DNA of 64,000 nucleotides from Actinacidiphila cocklensis (GTDB taxonomy: Bacteria; Actinomycetota; Actinomycetes; Streptomycetales; Streptomycetaceae): NCBI RefSeq assembly GCF_907177275.1, contig NZ_CAJSLV010000062.1, forward strand, positions 1 to 64,000. Reading direction: 5' to 3'. Positions 23,853 to 34,775 of the stretch are shown here, piece by piece. How positions within the stretch are numbered: the stretch's first letter is position 1; each line of letters opens with the position of its first letter. The notes beneath the pieces were generated by a model. That model did no database searches, was not told the DNA's origin, and worked only from the letters and a program-made list of their open reading frames with translations. A program made the translations under genes and the position numbers.

Positions 23853-26800
23853 CGATACACGATTCTCGGCACTACGCAGGCCGTGCGGGACGGCGGTGAG
23901 GCGGTCGCCCTCGCGGGCGGCCGCCTCCGCGCGCTGCTGACGGCGCTCGCGCTGCGGCCCGGCCGGGTGGTGACCGCGGACGCGCTGATCGACGAGGTGT
24001 GGGACGGGGATCCGCCGGCCGGTGGGACGGGGGCGTTGCAGGCCCTGGTCGGGCGGCTGCGCAAGGCCATCGGGCACGACGCGGTCGACTCCGTCGAGGG
24101 CGGCTACCGGCTGGCCGCCGCGCACGACGACATCGACCTCTACCGCTTCGAGCGGCTCGCCGCGGAAGGCGCGCGGTCGCTGGCCGACCACGACCCGGTG
24201 AAGGCGGCCGGGCTGCTGGCCGACGCGCTCGCGCTGTGGCACGGTCCCGCGCTGGCCGACCTGCCGGACCGCGGCACCGCGGCCGTACGCAGCGAGGCGC
24301 TGCACCTGGACACCCGGCGGCTGTGGCTGACCGCGGAGCTGGAGCTGGGCCGGGCGGCACGCGTGCTGCCCGAGCTGGCGGGGCTGGCCGCCGACCACCC
24401 GCTGGACGAGCCGCTGCACGCCCTGTACATCCGCGCGCTGCGCGAGACGGGCCGCACGGCCGACGCGCTGGCGGCGTACGAGGTGGTGCGCCGGTCCCTC
24501 GCCGACGAACTGGGCACCGACCCGAGCCCCGAACTGCGGGCACTGCACGCCGAGTTGCTCAACCCCGCAGCGCAGATCGCGCAGCGGCCCGCCCCGTCGC
24601 GGCCGGGCAGCCGCCGTACCGGAAGGCCCGCGGGCAACGCCCGCGCGCGGCTGACCAGCTTCGTCGGCCGGCAGGCCGAACTCGCCGCGGTCGGCGCGGA
24701 CTTGTCGCGGGCGCGGCTGGTGACGCTCACCGGCCCCGGTGGCACCGGCAAGACCCGGCTGTCGCAGGAGGCCGGCGACCTGGTCGCCGAGCGCTGGGCG
24801 GACGGCGTCTGGTACGCGGAGCTGGCCCCGGTCAGCGACCCCCGCACCCTCCCCGAGGCGGTGATCAGCGCGCTCGGGCTGCGCGACACCCGGCTGCACG
24901 GCGGCGCGGCCGAGACCGCGATCGTCGCGGAGGCCAAGGGGAAGGACCCGCTGCGCCGCCTCACCGACCACCTCGCGACCCGCGAGATACTTCTCGTGCT
25001 GGACAACTGCGAGCATGTGATCGACGCGGCGGCGACGCTCGTCGAACGGCTGCTCGCCGACTGCCCCGGCCTCGCGGTGCTGGCCACCAGTCGCGAACCG
25101 CTGGGCGTACCGGGGGAGTTGGTACGCCCGCTGGACCCGCTGCCGGAACCGACCGCACTGCAGCTGCTGGCCGACAGGGGCGCCGCGGCCCGCCCCGGCT
25201 TCTCGGTGGACGACGACCCGGTCGCCTGCGCCGAGCTGTGCCACCGCCTCGACGGGCTGCCGCTGGCCATCGAGCTGGCCGCGGCCCGGCTGCGCAGCCT
25301 CTCGCCGCGCGGGCTCGCCGACCGGCTCGACGACCGCTTCCGGCTGCTCACCGGCGGCAGCCGTACGCTGCTGCCCCGCCAGCAGACCCTGCGGGCCGTC
25401 GTGGACTGGTCCTGGGACCTGCTCGCCCCCGCCGAGCGCACGTTGCTGCGCCGCCTGGCGGTCTTCCGCGGCGGCTGGACGCTGGAGGCGGCCGAGGCGA
25501 TCTGCGCGGACCCGCAGGGCGTCTCCCCGATCGACGCCGCCGACGCCGCCCCGCTGCTCGCCTCGCTGGTCGACAAGTCCCTGGTCCTCGCGGAACTGAC
25601 CGCGGACAGCGAGCGCTACCGCATGCTGGAGACGATCTCCGAGTACGCCGGCGAGCGGCTCGACGAGTCGGGCGAGCGGTCCGCGACCGAACGGCGGCAC
25701 ATGACGTACTTCCGCGAGTACGTCCGCACCGCCGACCCGTTGCTGCGCCGGGCCGGCCAACTGGTGTGGTTCGAGCGGCTGGAGGTCGAGCACGAGAACC
25801 TGCGGGCCGCGCTGCGGCGGGCGGTGGACGCCGGGGACGAGGAGGAGGCGCTGCTGCTGGTACTGAGCTGCGCCTGGTTCTGGGAGGTGCGCAACTACAT
25901 CTCGGAGCGCCGCTACTGGCCCAAGCAGGTGGCCGACATGGGCGAGGACCCCTTCGCCGATCCGCCGATCACCGAGCCGATCGAGCGCGGGCCGCTGGAG
26001 GACCCGCCGCCGCTGACCCCTGAGCAGCTGATCGAGGCCCGCCGCTGGGTGCGGGTGGTCCAGATGTCGGCCAGCGAGGGCGACACGGAGTGGTGGCGGC
26101 TGCCGAGCATGGTCAGGGTCGGTGAGTCGATGATCGCCAACTACCCGCCGCACCTGCCCCAGTCCGCGCGCCAGCCCGGCCTCATGCGCCCCTACAGCGC
26201 CTTCTTCGTCGGCCGGTTCGACGAGCTGTCGGGGCTCGTCGACGAGTCGGTCGACGCCTGCCGCCGGCACCACCGCGACTGGGAACTGGCGTACGCACTC
26301 CAGCTGCGGGCGAAGGTCAACAACGACGTGCCGGACCGCCTGGAGTCCGCGATCCACGACGTGAGCGAGAGCCGCCAAATCTTCGAGCGGCTCGGCGACG
26401 AGTGGGGCATGGCCGAGACGCTGTCGGCGGAGGCCGAGGCGGCGAGCAACGCCGGCGACTGGGAGCACGCGGCCGAGTGCTGCCGCCGGGGCATCGTGCT
26501 GGCCCGCAAGATCGGCTCGCACCAGCGGGTACCCGTCCTCACCGTCCGCCTCGGCGAGAACCTGGTCAACCTCGGCCGGGTCGAGGAGGGCCTGCGCACC
26601 CTGCGCGAGGGCGTGGCCGACGCGGACAACTTCGGCGCCGACAGCGAGGGGGCCGCCTTCTTCGGCAGGCTGCTGCTGGCCGGCGCGCTCGCCCACACCG
26701 GGCAGGAGGAGGAGGCGCTGGAGCTGATCGAGGAGACGATGCGGGACGAGGCGGCGACCGCAGGCCAGCCGAATTTCGTCGTCGGCATGCTGGTGGCGCT

Positions 26801-27200
26801 CAAGGGCTATCTGATCGGCAGGCTCGGCGAGCCCAAGGCCGGCGTCGACATGCTCAGCGAGGGCCTGACGGGCCTGGCGGACCACCCGCTGGCCAACGTG
26901 ATCACCCCGCGGATCGGCATCCTGCTCGCGCCCGGCGCGATCGAGCTGCTCACCCGGCTCGCCGAGCAGGGCGGCCCCGACGGCCGCGGCGAGCGCCGCG
27001 CCCGCCGGGCGGCGCTCCTGATCAACGCCCACGACCGGCTGCGCCCTTCGGTGGTCCCGCCGGCGGAGGCCCGCGACCTGGCCCGGGCCAGGGAGCGGTT
27101 GACCGCCGTGCTGGGCGAGGAGGCGTACGCCGCCGGATACGCCGAGGGTGACGGCCTCGACACGATCGAGGCCGTCACCCTGATGCGGGACGTCGACTGA
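23850..27200 (+). CDS. BTAD/NB-ARC/TPR transcriptional regulator (AfsR-like)
   Basis: A 1116-residue regulator. The N-terminal 240 residues have the SARP layout: an OmpR-like winged helix (RLRALLTALALRPGRVV) and a bacterial transcriptional activation domain (ELGTDPSPELRALHAELL). An NB-ARC-type ATPase follows, with Walker A GPGGTGKT near residue 298, LVLDNCEHV as Walker B, and SREPLGVPGE and GLPLAIELAAARL as later motifs. The last 500 residues look like helical TPR repeats. Such proteins integrate signals to activate secondary metabolism or development. No biosynthetic cluster is adjacent. The start is GTG 23850, probably leaderless. It is convergent with the ABC permease. Confidence 0.93.
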   Translation: MRYTILGTTQAVRDGGEAVALAGGRLRALLTALALRPGRVVTADALIDEVWDGDPPAGGTGALQALVGRLRKAIGHDAVDSVEGGYRLAAAHDDIDLYRFERLAAEGARSLADHDPVKAAGLLADALALWHGPALADLPDRGTAAVRSEALHLDTRRLWLTAELELGRAARVLPELAGLAADHPLDEPLHALYIRALRETGRTADALAAYEVVRRSLADELGTDPSPELRALHAELLNPAAQIAQRPAPSRPGSRRTGRPAGNARARLTSFVGRQAELAAVGADLSRARLVTLTGPGGTGKTRLSQEAGDLVAERWADGVWYAELAPVSDPRTLPEAVISALGLRDTRLHGGAAETAIVAEAKGKDPLRRLTDHLATREILLVLDNCEHVIDAAATLVERLLADCPGLAVLATSREPLGVPGELVRPLDPLPEPTALQLLADRGAAARPGFSVDDDPVACAELCHRLDGLPLAIELAAARLRSLSPRGLADRLDDRFRLLTGGSRTLLPRQQTLRAVVDWSWDLLAPAERTLLRRLAVFRGGWTLEAAEAICADPQGVSPIDAADAAPLLASLVDKSLVLAELTADSERYRMLETISEYAGERLDESGERSATERRHMTYFREYVRTADPLLRRAGQLVWFERLEVEHENLRAALRRAVDAGDEEEALLLVLSCAWFWEVRNYISERRYWPKQVADMGEDPFADPPITEPIERGPLEDPPPLTPEQLIEARRWVRVVQMSASEGDTEWWRLPSMVRVGESMIANYPPHLPQSARQPGLMRPYSAFFVGRFDELSGLVDESVDACRRHHRDWELAYALQLRAKVNNDVPDRLESAIHDVSESRQIFERLGDEWGMAETLSAEAEAASNAGDWEHAAECCRRGIVLARKIGSHQRVPVLTVRLGENLVNLGRVEEGLRTLREGVADADNFGADSEGAAFFGRLLLAGALAHTGQEEEALELIEETMRDEAATAGQPNFVVGMLVALKGYLIGRLGEPKAGVDMLSEGLTGLADHPLANVITPRIGILLAPGAIELLTRLAEQGGPDGRGERRARRAALLINAHDRLRPSVVPPAEARDLARARERLTAVLGEEAYAAGYAEGDGLDTIEAVTLMRDVD

Positions 27201-27222
27201 GCAGGCGGCCGCCCGCCGGTGC

Positions 27223-28056
27223 TCAGGTCTTCTTGCGGAAGCGGGCCACCGCCAGCGGTGCGGTCACCGCGGTGATGCCGACCGACCAGGCCAGCGTGAT
27301 CCACACCGAGTGGGCGACGGCACCGCCGTTGATCATGGCGCGGGCCGCGTCCGCCAGGTTGGACAGCGGGTTGACCTTGGTGAACCCCTCCAGCCAGCCC
27401 GGCATCGTGGTGGGCTTGGCGAAGATCGAACTGCCGAACTGCAACGGCATCAGCACGAGCATGGCGACCCCCTGAACCGCCTGCGGCGTCTTCATGGTCA
27501 GACCCAGCAGGATGAAGATCCACATCAGTGAGGCGCCGAAGACCGCGGCCAGCGCGATCGCCCCGAGCAGGTGCAGCACGTCGGTGTGGATCGACAGGCC
27601 CAGCGCGAAGCCCACACCCAGCAGGATCAGGGTGGCGATCATCATCCGGCCCAGCTCGACGACGATCTTGGCGATCAGGACCGAGGAGCGCGCGATCGGC
27701 ATCGTGCGGAACCGGTCCATGACCCCCTTCTTGAAGTCGTCGTTGATGCCGGTGCCGACCGCCATCGCGATGTTCATGCCCATCATGGCCATCAGGCCGG
27801 GCACCACGTAGTTCACGTACTCCTGCTGGTTGCCCTTGCCCGCCACGGCGCCGCCGAAGACGTACACGAACAGCAGGGTGAAGATGACCGGCATCAGCAG
27901 GACGTCGAACATCGACTCCGGGTCCTGCTTGATCTGCAGCATGTTGCGCCGCGCGAGGGCGCCGATGTGCCGCAGGTTGGCCCGCAGGCCGATCCGGCCC
28001 TCGTCGGCCGCGACGGCCTTCACCGGCCGGTCGAGGGTGGCCGTGGCCGTGCTCAT
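27223..28056 (-). CDS. ABC-2 type permease (DrrB-like)
   Basis: A 277-residue membrane subunit with six probable spans. The N-terminal region (LARRNMLQIKQDPESMFDVL) and MDRFRTMPIARSSVLIAK match permeases of the daunorubicin-resistance exporter type. It would form an efflux pump for hydrophobic compounds or lipids with the ATPase encoded just upstream; the two genes overlap in an ATGA (28053-28056). The substrate is unknown. Ends convergent with the BTAD regulator. Confidence 0.92.
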   Translation of the reverse strand: MSTATATLDRPVKAVAADEGRIGLRANLRHIGALARRNMLQIKQDPESMFDVLLMPVIFTLLFVYVFGGAVAGKGNQQEYVNYVVPGLMAMMGMNIAMAVGTGINDDFKKGVMDRFRTMPIARSSVLIAKIVVELGRMMIATLILLGVGFALGLSIHTDVLHLLGAIALAAVFGASLMWIFILLGLTMKTPQAVQGVAMLVLMPLQFGSSIFAKPTTMPGWLEGFTKVNPLSNLADAARAMINGGAVAHSVWITLAWSVGITAVTAPLAVARFRKKT

Positions 28057-29078
28057 ACCGTCACCTCTTCCTTGCTGTTCGCGGGTGCGGCCGGCTCCAC
28101 CGGGGTGCCCGAGTCGGTCTTCTTGCCGGTGATCGCCAGGAACACCTCGTCCAGGCTGGGCAGATGGGTGCCGATGTGCGCGATGGCCAGGCCGCGGGCG
28201 GCCAGCAGGCCCACCACCGCGGTCAGTTGCCCGTCGGTGACGATCGGCACGTTGACCGCGCCCGCGGCGTGGTCGACGGCCACCCCGTCGATCCCGTCGA
28301 GGCCCGCCTCGCTGATCGCGGCCGCCATCGCCGTCAGCCGGCCCGGGTCGGAGGGGACGATCTGCAGCGTCCTGCCGCCGACCTTCGCCTTCAGCTCCGC
28401 CACCTTGCCGTTGGCGACCACCCGGCCGCGGTCGATCACCGTCAGCTCGCTCGCGAGCTGCTCGGCCTCCTCCATGTACTGCGTGGTGAGCAGTACGGTG
28501 GCGCCCTCGCCGACCATGCGCTGGACCTCCTCCCACACCTCGTTGCGGGTGCGCGGGTCCAGGCCGGTGGTCGGCTCGTCCAGGTACAGCACGGCCGGCT
28601 CGCCGATCATGCTCGCCGCCAGGTCGAGCCGGCGGCGCATGCCGCCCGAGTACTGCATCGCCGGCCGCTTGGCCGCCTCGGTCAGCGAGAACCGCTCCAG
28701 CAGCTCGTCCGCCCGGGCCTTGGCCTGCCGGCTCGGCAGGTCGAGCAGCCGCCCGATCATGTACAGGTTCTCCCGGCCGGACAGCTTCTCGTCCACCGAG
28801 GCGTACTGCCCGGTGAGGCCGATCACCCGGCGCAGCTGCCGGGGCTGCCGCAGCACGTCGTAGCCGGCCACCCGTGCGGTGCCCGCGTCGGGCTTGACCA
28901 GTGTGGACAGCACCCTGACAAGGGTGGTCTTCCCGGCTCCGTTGGGGCCCAGTACTCCCAGTACCGTGCCCTGCCGTACGTCGAGGTCGACCCCGTCGAG
29001 TGCCTTGGTCTGGCCGTAGTGCTTGACCAGCCCCCGTACCTCGACGGCGGCGCCTTTTTCGCTCAGTCGCGTCGTCAT
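28053..29078 (-). CDS. ABC transporter ATPase (DrrA-like)
   Basis: A 341-residue ATPase. Walker A is GPNGAGKTT (residues 44-52), the signature is YSGGMRRRLDLA, Walker B is VLYLDEPTTGLDP, and the H-loop position is occupied by Gln in LLTTQYMEEAEQLA, as in many DrrA proteins. A C-terminal extension of about 100 residues, also usual in DrrA, follows the nucleotide-binding fold. The ATG at 29078 has a TGGGGG box. A long perfect inverted repeat lies just upstream and may be its operator. Confidence 0.93.
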   Translation of the reverse strand: MTTRLSEKGAAVEVRGLVKHYGQTKALDGVDLDVRQGTVLGVLGPNGAGKTTLVRVLSTLVKPDAGTARVAGYDVLRQPRQLRRVIGLTGQYASVDEKLSGRENLYMIGRLLDLPSRQAKARADELLERFSLTEAAKRPAMQYSGGMRRRLDLAASMIGEPAVLYLDEPTTGLDPRTRNEVWEEVQRMVGEGATVLLTTQYMEEAEQLASELTVIDRGRVVANGKVAELKAKVGGRTLQIVPSDPGRLTAMAAAISEAGLDGIDGVAVDHAAGAVNVPIVTDGQLTAVVGLLAARGLAIAHIGTHLPSLDEVFLAITGKKTDSGTPVEPAAPANSKEEVTV

Positions 29079-29103
29079 GCCCCCAACAGTGCCGTGCCGT
29101 CCT

Positions 29104-29149
29104 GACACGGCACCGACACGCCGCCGACGCGCGGTGTCGGTGCCGTGTC
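29104..29149. promoter_or_regulatory. Perfect 16-bp inverted repeat upstream of the ABC exporter
   Basis: GACACGGCACCGACAC (29104-29119) and GTGTCGGTGCCGTGTC (29134-29149) are exact reverse complements with a 14-base loop. Related pieces (GTGCCGT at 29094-29100) allow alternative pairing. The repeat lies 26-71 bp upstream of the ATPase start and about 65 bp beyond the stop of the anti-sigma gene, all on the minus strand. It could be a TetR-type operator for the exporter, a terminator for the sigma operon, or both. Confidence 0.6.
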
Positions 29150-29213
29150 GGGCGGGGACCGGGCGGCAAGGGGGTGGGGCTCTTGCAGGTCAGGGCGGGT
29201 CCGGCGGGGCCGG

Positions 29214-29894
29214 TCAGGTCGGCACGGTGACCAGCAGCGCGCCGGTGTCGTCGCGGACGTCGAAGCGGGTGATGTCGGAGGGGTGCAGCCCCGCGGCCCC
29301 GTGCACGGTGAGCGGCGCGGGTTGCGTGTCGGTGCCGTAGCCTTCGGCGGGCACCGACCAGGTGGCCACCGTCTGCCCGTTGCCGCTGACCGCGTACGCG
29401 ACGAGCTTGCAGGTCAGCGGGCCGTGGACGCCGGTGAGGCGGAGGTCGACCACGCTGCCCCACCCCTTGTCGGTGACCGCGACGACCGCGGACACGCCCG
29501 TCGCGGGGTTCGAGGCGGTGTGCTGGTCGGAGCCGAAGCTCTGGACCGCCGCGGGGGAGCCGCCGTCGTTCTGCACGGCCAGCACGGCGAGCGCGGGGCC
29601 GCCGACGACCAGGACCGCGGCCGCCGCGACCGACAGCAGGCGGCGCCGCCGCTGCGTCCGGCGCTCGCCCGCGACCTGCGCGAGCAGCCGGTCGAGCACC
29701 GCGTCGCCGCCGGGCATCCCGAGGACGCCCAGCCCGTCGGCACCCAGCTCCTCCAGGACCGGTACGACCCCGCTGAGCTCGTCCAGCTCCTGCCCGCACA
29801 GCTCGCAGTCCAGCAGGTGCGCCTCGAAGCGCGCCATCTCGTCGTCGTCGAGCGCGCCGAGCAGGTAGGCGCCCACATCCACATGCGGGTTCAT
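29214..29894 (-). CDS. Membrane-anchored zinc anti-sigma factor
   Basis: A 226-residue protein that should hold the adjacent ECF sigma factor inactive. The N-terminal zinc-binding motif is His26-x3-Cys30-x2-Cys33 (HLLDCELC). After a basic stretch (RRTQRRRR) one membrane span (about 86-107) leads to an extracytoplasmic domain of about 120 residues, probably beta-rich, that may sense the signal. The start overlaps the sigma stop in an ATGA. The sensor domain has no motif that tells the stimulus. Confidence 0.9.
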   Translation of the reverse strand: MNPHVDVGAYLLGALDDDEMARFEAHLLDCELCGQELDELSGVVPVLEELGADGLGVLGMPGGDAVLDRLLAQVAGERRTQRRRRLLSVAAAAVLVVGGPALAVLAVQNDGGSPAAVQSFGSDQHTASNPATGVSAVVAVTDKGWGSVVDLRLTGVHGPLTCKLVAYAVSGNGQTVATWSVPAEGYGTDTQPAPLTVHGAAGLHPSDITRFDVRDDTGALLVTVPT

Positions 29895-30523
29895 GAGGTG
29901 GTCACACCTCTCTCCTCCAGCGCGTTCCGCAGGGCGCGCAGCGCGTAGAACACCCGTGAGCGTACGGTGCCGGGCGGCAGCCCCAGCTCCTCGGCCGCCT
30001 CGTTGACCGTACGGCCGCCGAAGTAGGTGGCGACCAGCACCTCGCGGTGCGCCTCCGACAGGTCCTGGAGCGCGTCCGAGATCGTCATCAGCCGCAGCGA
30101 GCGCTCCATCTCGTCGTTCGCCGGCAGCTGCTCCAGCGCCGCGGGCGACGTCTCCGGCGGGCGGGCCTGCCGGCTGCGGTGGCCGTCGATCACGATCCGC
30201 CGGGCCACCGTGACCAGCCAGGGCCGCAGCGACCTGGCGGCCGGGTCGAGCCGCGAGGCGCTCTTCCAGGCCCGCAGCAGCGTCTCCTGCACCACGTCCT
30301 CGGCCAGGAAGCGGTCACCGGCGACGAGCCGGAGCACGTAGGCGTAGAGCGCGCCCGCGTGCTCGCGGTACAGCGCCCGCATCAGCTCCTCCTCCGGCGC
30401 CGAGCCGGCGGGACCCGAAGGCCCGAGGGGTGGTCCGTCCACGGGCGCATCCTGCCCTACCCGGCGCGCCGGGTCGAGGTCGGCCCCGGGCAGACCGGGG
30501 ATCGTGCGGGTGGTGGAGGTCAT
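29891..30523 (-). CDS. ECF RNA polymerase sigma factor
   Basis: A 210-residue ECF sigma factor. Region 2 spans about residues 50-115 (LYREHAGALYAYVLRL, DVVQETLLRAWKS) and region 4 about 145-200 (LSEAHREVLVATYF, ELGLPPGTVRSRV). The first 45 residues are a flexible Pro-rich leader. ATG 30523 has GGGAAG upstream. It is co-translated with its anti-sigma factor. Its regulon may include the downstream ABC exporter, but that is inference from proximity. Confidence 0.93.
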   Translation of the reverse strand: MTSTTRTIPGLPGADLDPARRVGQDAPVDGPPLGPSGPAGSAPEEELMRALYREHAGALYAYVLRLVAGDRFLAEDVVQETLLRAWKSASRLDPAARSLRPWLVTVARRIVIDGHRSRQARPPETSPAALEQLPANDEMERSLRLMTISDALQDLSEAHREVLVATYFGGRTVNEAAEELGLPPGTVRSRVFYALRALRNALEERGVTTS

Positions 30524-30610
30524 AGGGCTTCCCGTGTGGGCCGGCGGCCGCCGCCCGCGGGCGGCGCTCACCGGCTCATACGGACCGGGCGGCGGGTTGT
30601 CTCAAAAGAA

Positions 30611-30645
30611 CCCTCGGCACTTCGGGAAAACCCGGAAGTGTCGGG
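30611..30645. terminator. Stem-loop after panB, probable terminator
   Basis: Arms 30611-30626 and 30631-30645 with an AAAA (TTTT on the minus strand) loop pair through GGG, CACTTC/GAAGTG and CCC/GGG with small bulges. It starts 20 bases beyond the panB stop on the minus strand and about 90 bp before the sigma-factor start, so it would separate panB from the sigma operon. Confidence 0.55.
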
Positions 30646-30664
30646 ACACCCGCCGCCCTGCCAT

Positions 30665-31537
30665 CTAGTGGAAGGTGTGCTCCTCGGCCGGGAAGGCCCC
30701 GCCGACGACCTCCTCGGCGTACGCCCTGGCGGCGTCGCCGAGAGTCTGCCGCAGGTTCAGGTACTGCTTGGTGAAGCGCGGCACCTTCCCGCCGGTCAGG
30801 CCGACCATGTCGGTCCACACCAGGACCTGCGCGTCGGTGTCGGGGCCCGCGCCGATCCCGATGACCGGGATGTGCAGCGAGCGGGTGACCTCGGCGGCGA
30901 CCTCGGCCGGGACCAGTTCGAGCACCACCGCGAAGGCGCCGGCGTTCTGCGCCGCCTTCGCGTCCCTGATCAGCTGCTGGGCCGCCTCCTCGCCGCGGCC
31001 CTGCACCCGGTGGCCGAGGGTGTTCACCGACTGCGGCGTCAGCCCGAGGTGGGCCATCACCGGGATGCCGGCCTGCACGATCGTCTCGGTCTGCGGCAGC
31101 GACCGCTCGCCGCCCTCCAGCTTGACCGCCCCGACCCCGGCCTCCTTGACCAGCCGGGTGGCGCTGCGCAGCGCCTGTACGGGGCCTTCCTGGTACGACC
31201 CGAAGGTCAGGTCGCCGACGATCAGCGCCCGGCTCGTCCCGCGGACCACGGCGGCGGCCAGCATCGTCATGTGGTCCATCGTGACCGGCACGGTGCTGTC
31301 GAAGCCGAGGTGGCAGTTGCCCATCGAGTCCCCGACCAGCAGCACCGGGATGCCGGCCTCGTCGAAGACCGACGCGGTCATCGCGTCGTACGCGGTGAGC
31401 ATGGGCCACCGCTCCCCGCGCTCCTTGGCCAGGGCCAGGTCCCGCACGGTGACCCGGCGGGTGCCGGTGCCGCCGTAGAGCGCCTTGGGGTTGTCGCCGC
31501 CCGCGGGCGTCTTCTGGGCAGCCGGAAGTTGCGTCAT
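30665..31537 (-). CDS. panB: 3-methyl-2-oxobutanoate hydroxymethyltransferase
   Basis: Catalyses the first committed step of pantothenate and coenzyme A synthesis, using methylene-tetrahydrofolate. The 290-residue protein shows LTAYDAMTASVFDEAG, LLVGDSMGN with the Mg-binding Asp, VKLEGG, and VMAHLGLTPQSVN, all typical of PanB. About 20 residues at the N-terminus form an actinobacterial extension. The ATG at 31537 follows GGAG. A stem-loop follows the stop. Confidence 0.96.
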   Translation of the reverse strand: MTQLPAAQKTPAGGDNPKALYGGTGTRRVTVRDLALAKERGERWPMLTAYDAMTASVFDEAGIPVLLVGDSMGNCHLGFDSTVPVTMDHMTMLAAAVVRGTSRALIVGDLTFGSYQEGPVQALRSATRLVKEAGVGAVKLEGGERSLPQTETIVQAGIPVMAHLGLTPQSVNTLGHRVQGRGEEAAQQLIRDAKAAQNAGAFAVVLELVPAEVAAEVTRSLHIPVIGIGAGPDTDAQVLVWTDMVGLTGGKVPRFTKQYLNLRQTLGDAARAYAEEVVGGAFPAEEHTFH

Positions 31538-31691
31538 GGTGACAGCTCCTTCATGTCATCTCGAGGCGCCCTGACGGCGTCCCCGGATCACCTCCATGCT
31601 GACACGCCTGCCGGGCGCCGCAAAGGGGAGCCGCACTGTGCCGTGCGGCACGGTGCGGCTCCCCTTCGGCCGGTGCGGTCTGCCGCCGGGT

Positions 31692-32114
31692 TCAGTAGGT
31701 CCCGGCGCAGGAGTACGAGGTGGTGTACTCCAGGTCGCCCACGCAGACGCGGACGGTGTAGGGGACGCTGTCGTAGTACCAGCCCGTGGTCGTGTCGGGT
31801 GTGGCGACCGTCCCGGAGATGTGGGTCCACGCCGAGGTGCTCGACGAGCGGCGCTCCAGCCAGCCGAAGCACGTCAGCCCGCGGGTGCTCTTGGGAAGGC
31901 TGAACTCGCCGCGCGCGTAGACCGTGTTGCTCGCGGATCCGCCGTGCACCCATCCCTGGCACCCGGCGAAGGAGGCGTGCGTCCCGTCGATTCTGCCCAG
32001 GTCGGTGATGCCCGTGGCCGAGGCAGGCCCGGCGCCCGAAGCGATCATCCCTGCGACGGCGAATGCCGCCGCGCCTGCGGTGGTGAGCATGCGGCGCGTG
32101 AGCGGAGTGTGCAC
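31692..32114 (-). CDS. Small secreted protein of unknown function
   Basis: A 140-residue protein starting at a GTG with GGAGG five bases upstream. RRMLTTAGAAAFAVAGMIAS and ASA form a signal peptide (cleavage near residue 34). The mature 105 residues contain four cysteines, many Ser/Thr/Tyr and aromatic residues, and look beta-rich, consistent with a disulfide-stabilised extracellular domain. I do not recognise the family. Confidence 0.75.
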   Translation of the reverse strand: MHTPLTRRMLTTAGAAAFAVAGMIASGAGPASATGITDLGRIDGTHASFAGCQGWVHGGSASNTVYARGEFSLPKSTRGLTCFGWLERRSSSTSAWTHISGTVATPDTTTGWYYDSVPYTVRVCVGDLEYTTSYSCAGTY

Positions 32115-32210
32115 GAGGACCTCCAGCGTTGGGTGCCACCACGATGACCGACCGTGACACCTCTGGCGGGAGCATCGACGAAACCTGGCGGCATTGCGCC
32201 GCGACAGGCC

Positions 32211-34601
<2,391 letters not shown>

Positions 34602-34641
34602 GGTGTCTCCCTCTGCGCTGCGGGCCGCCCCGCCGGACCCG

Positions 34642-34655
34642 CCGTGGCGCCACGG
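34642..34655. promoter_or_regulatory. 14-bp perfect palindrome upstream of the UvrA2-like gene
   Basis: CCGTGGCGCCACGG is self-complementary and lies 41 bp before the UvrA2-like start. It could be a second operator in the divergent region, or part of the 5' leader that folds. Chance is not excluded in such GC-rich DNA. Confidence 0.35.
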
Positions 34656-34726
34656 TATCCGCAGCGGGCCGGGTGGTGCTTCCCGGATCCTGACCGGCGG
34701 CCGTGCCCGGTTTTACCCGGTCTTTA

Positions 34727-34749
34727 CGATACGAGACGCCCTCGTATCG
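34727..34749. promoter_or_regulatory. TetR-type operator, 9-5-9 palindrome
   Basis: CGATACGAG (34727-34735), a five-base spacer and CTCGTATCG (34741-34749) form a perfect palindrome. It covers the expected -35 region of a promoter whose -10 box is probably TACGCT at 34761-34766, so a bound repressor would block the MFS gene. The tetR gene is the second gene of that operon, which is the classical autoregulated layout. The divergent UvrA2-like gene starts 126 bp away and could be co-regulated. Confidence 0.8.
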
Positions 34750-34760
34750 AAACCCCGACC

Positions 34761-34775
34761 TACGCTGGCAGAATG
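34761..34775 (+). promoter_or_regulatory. Probable -10 box of the MFS-tetR operon
   Basis: TACGCT at 34761-34766 is followed six bases later by the ATG of the MFS gene, which lacks a Shine-Dalgarno sequence. This suggests a leaderless message beginning at or next to the ATG, under the control of the adjacent operator. Confidence 0.5.
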
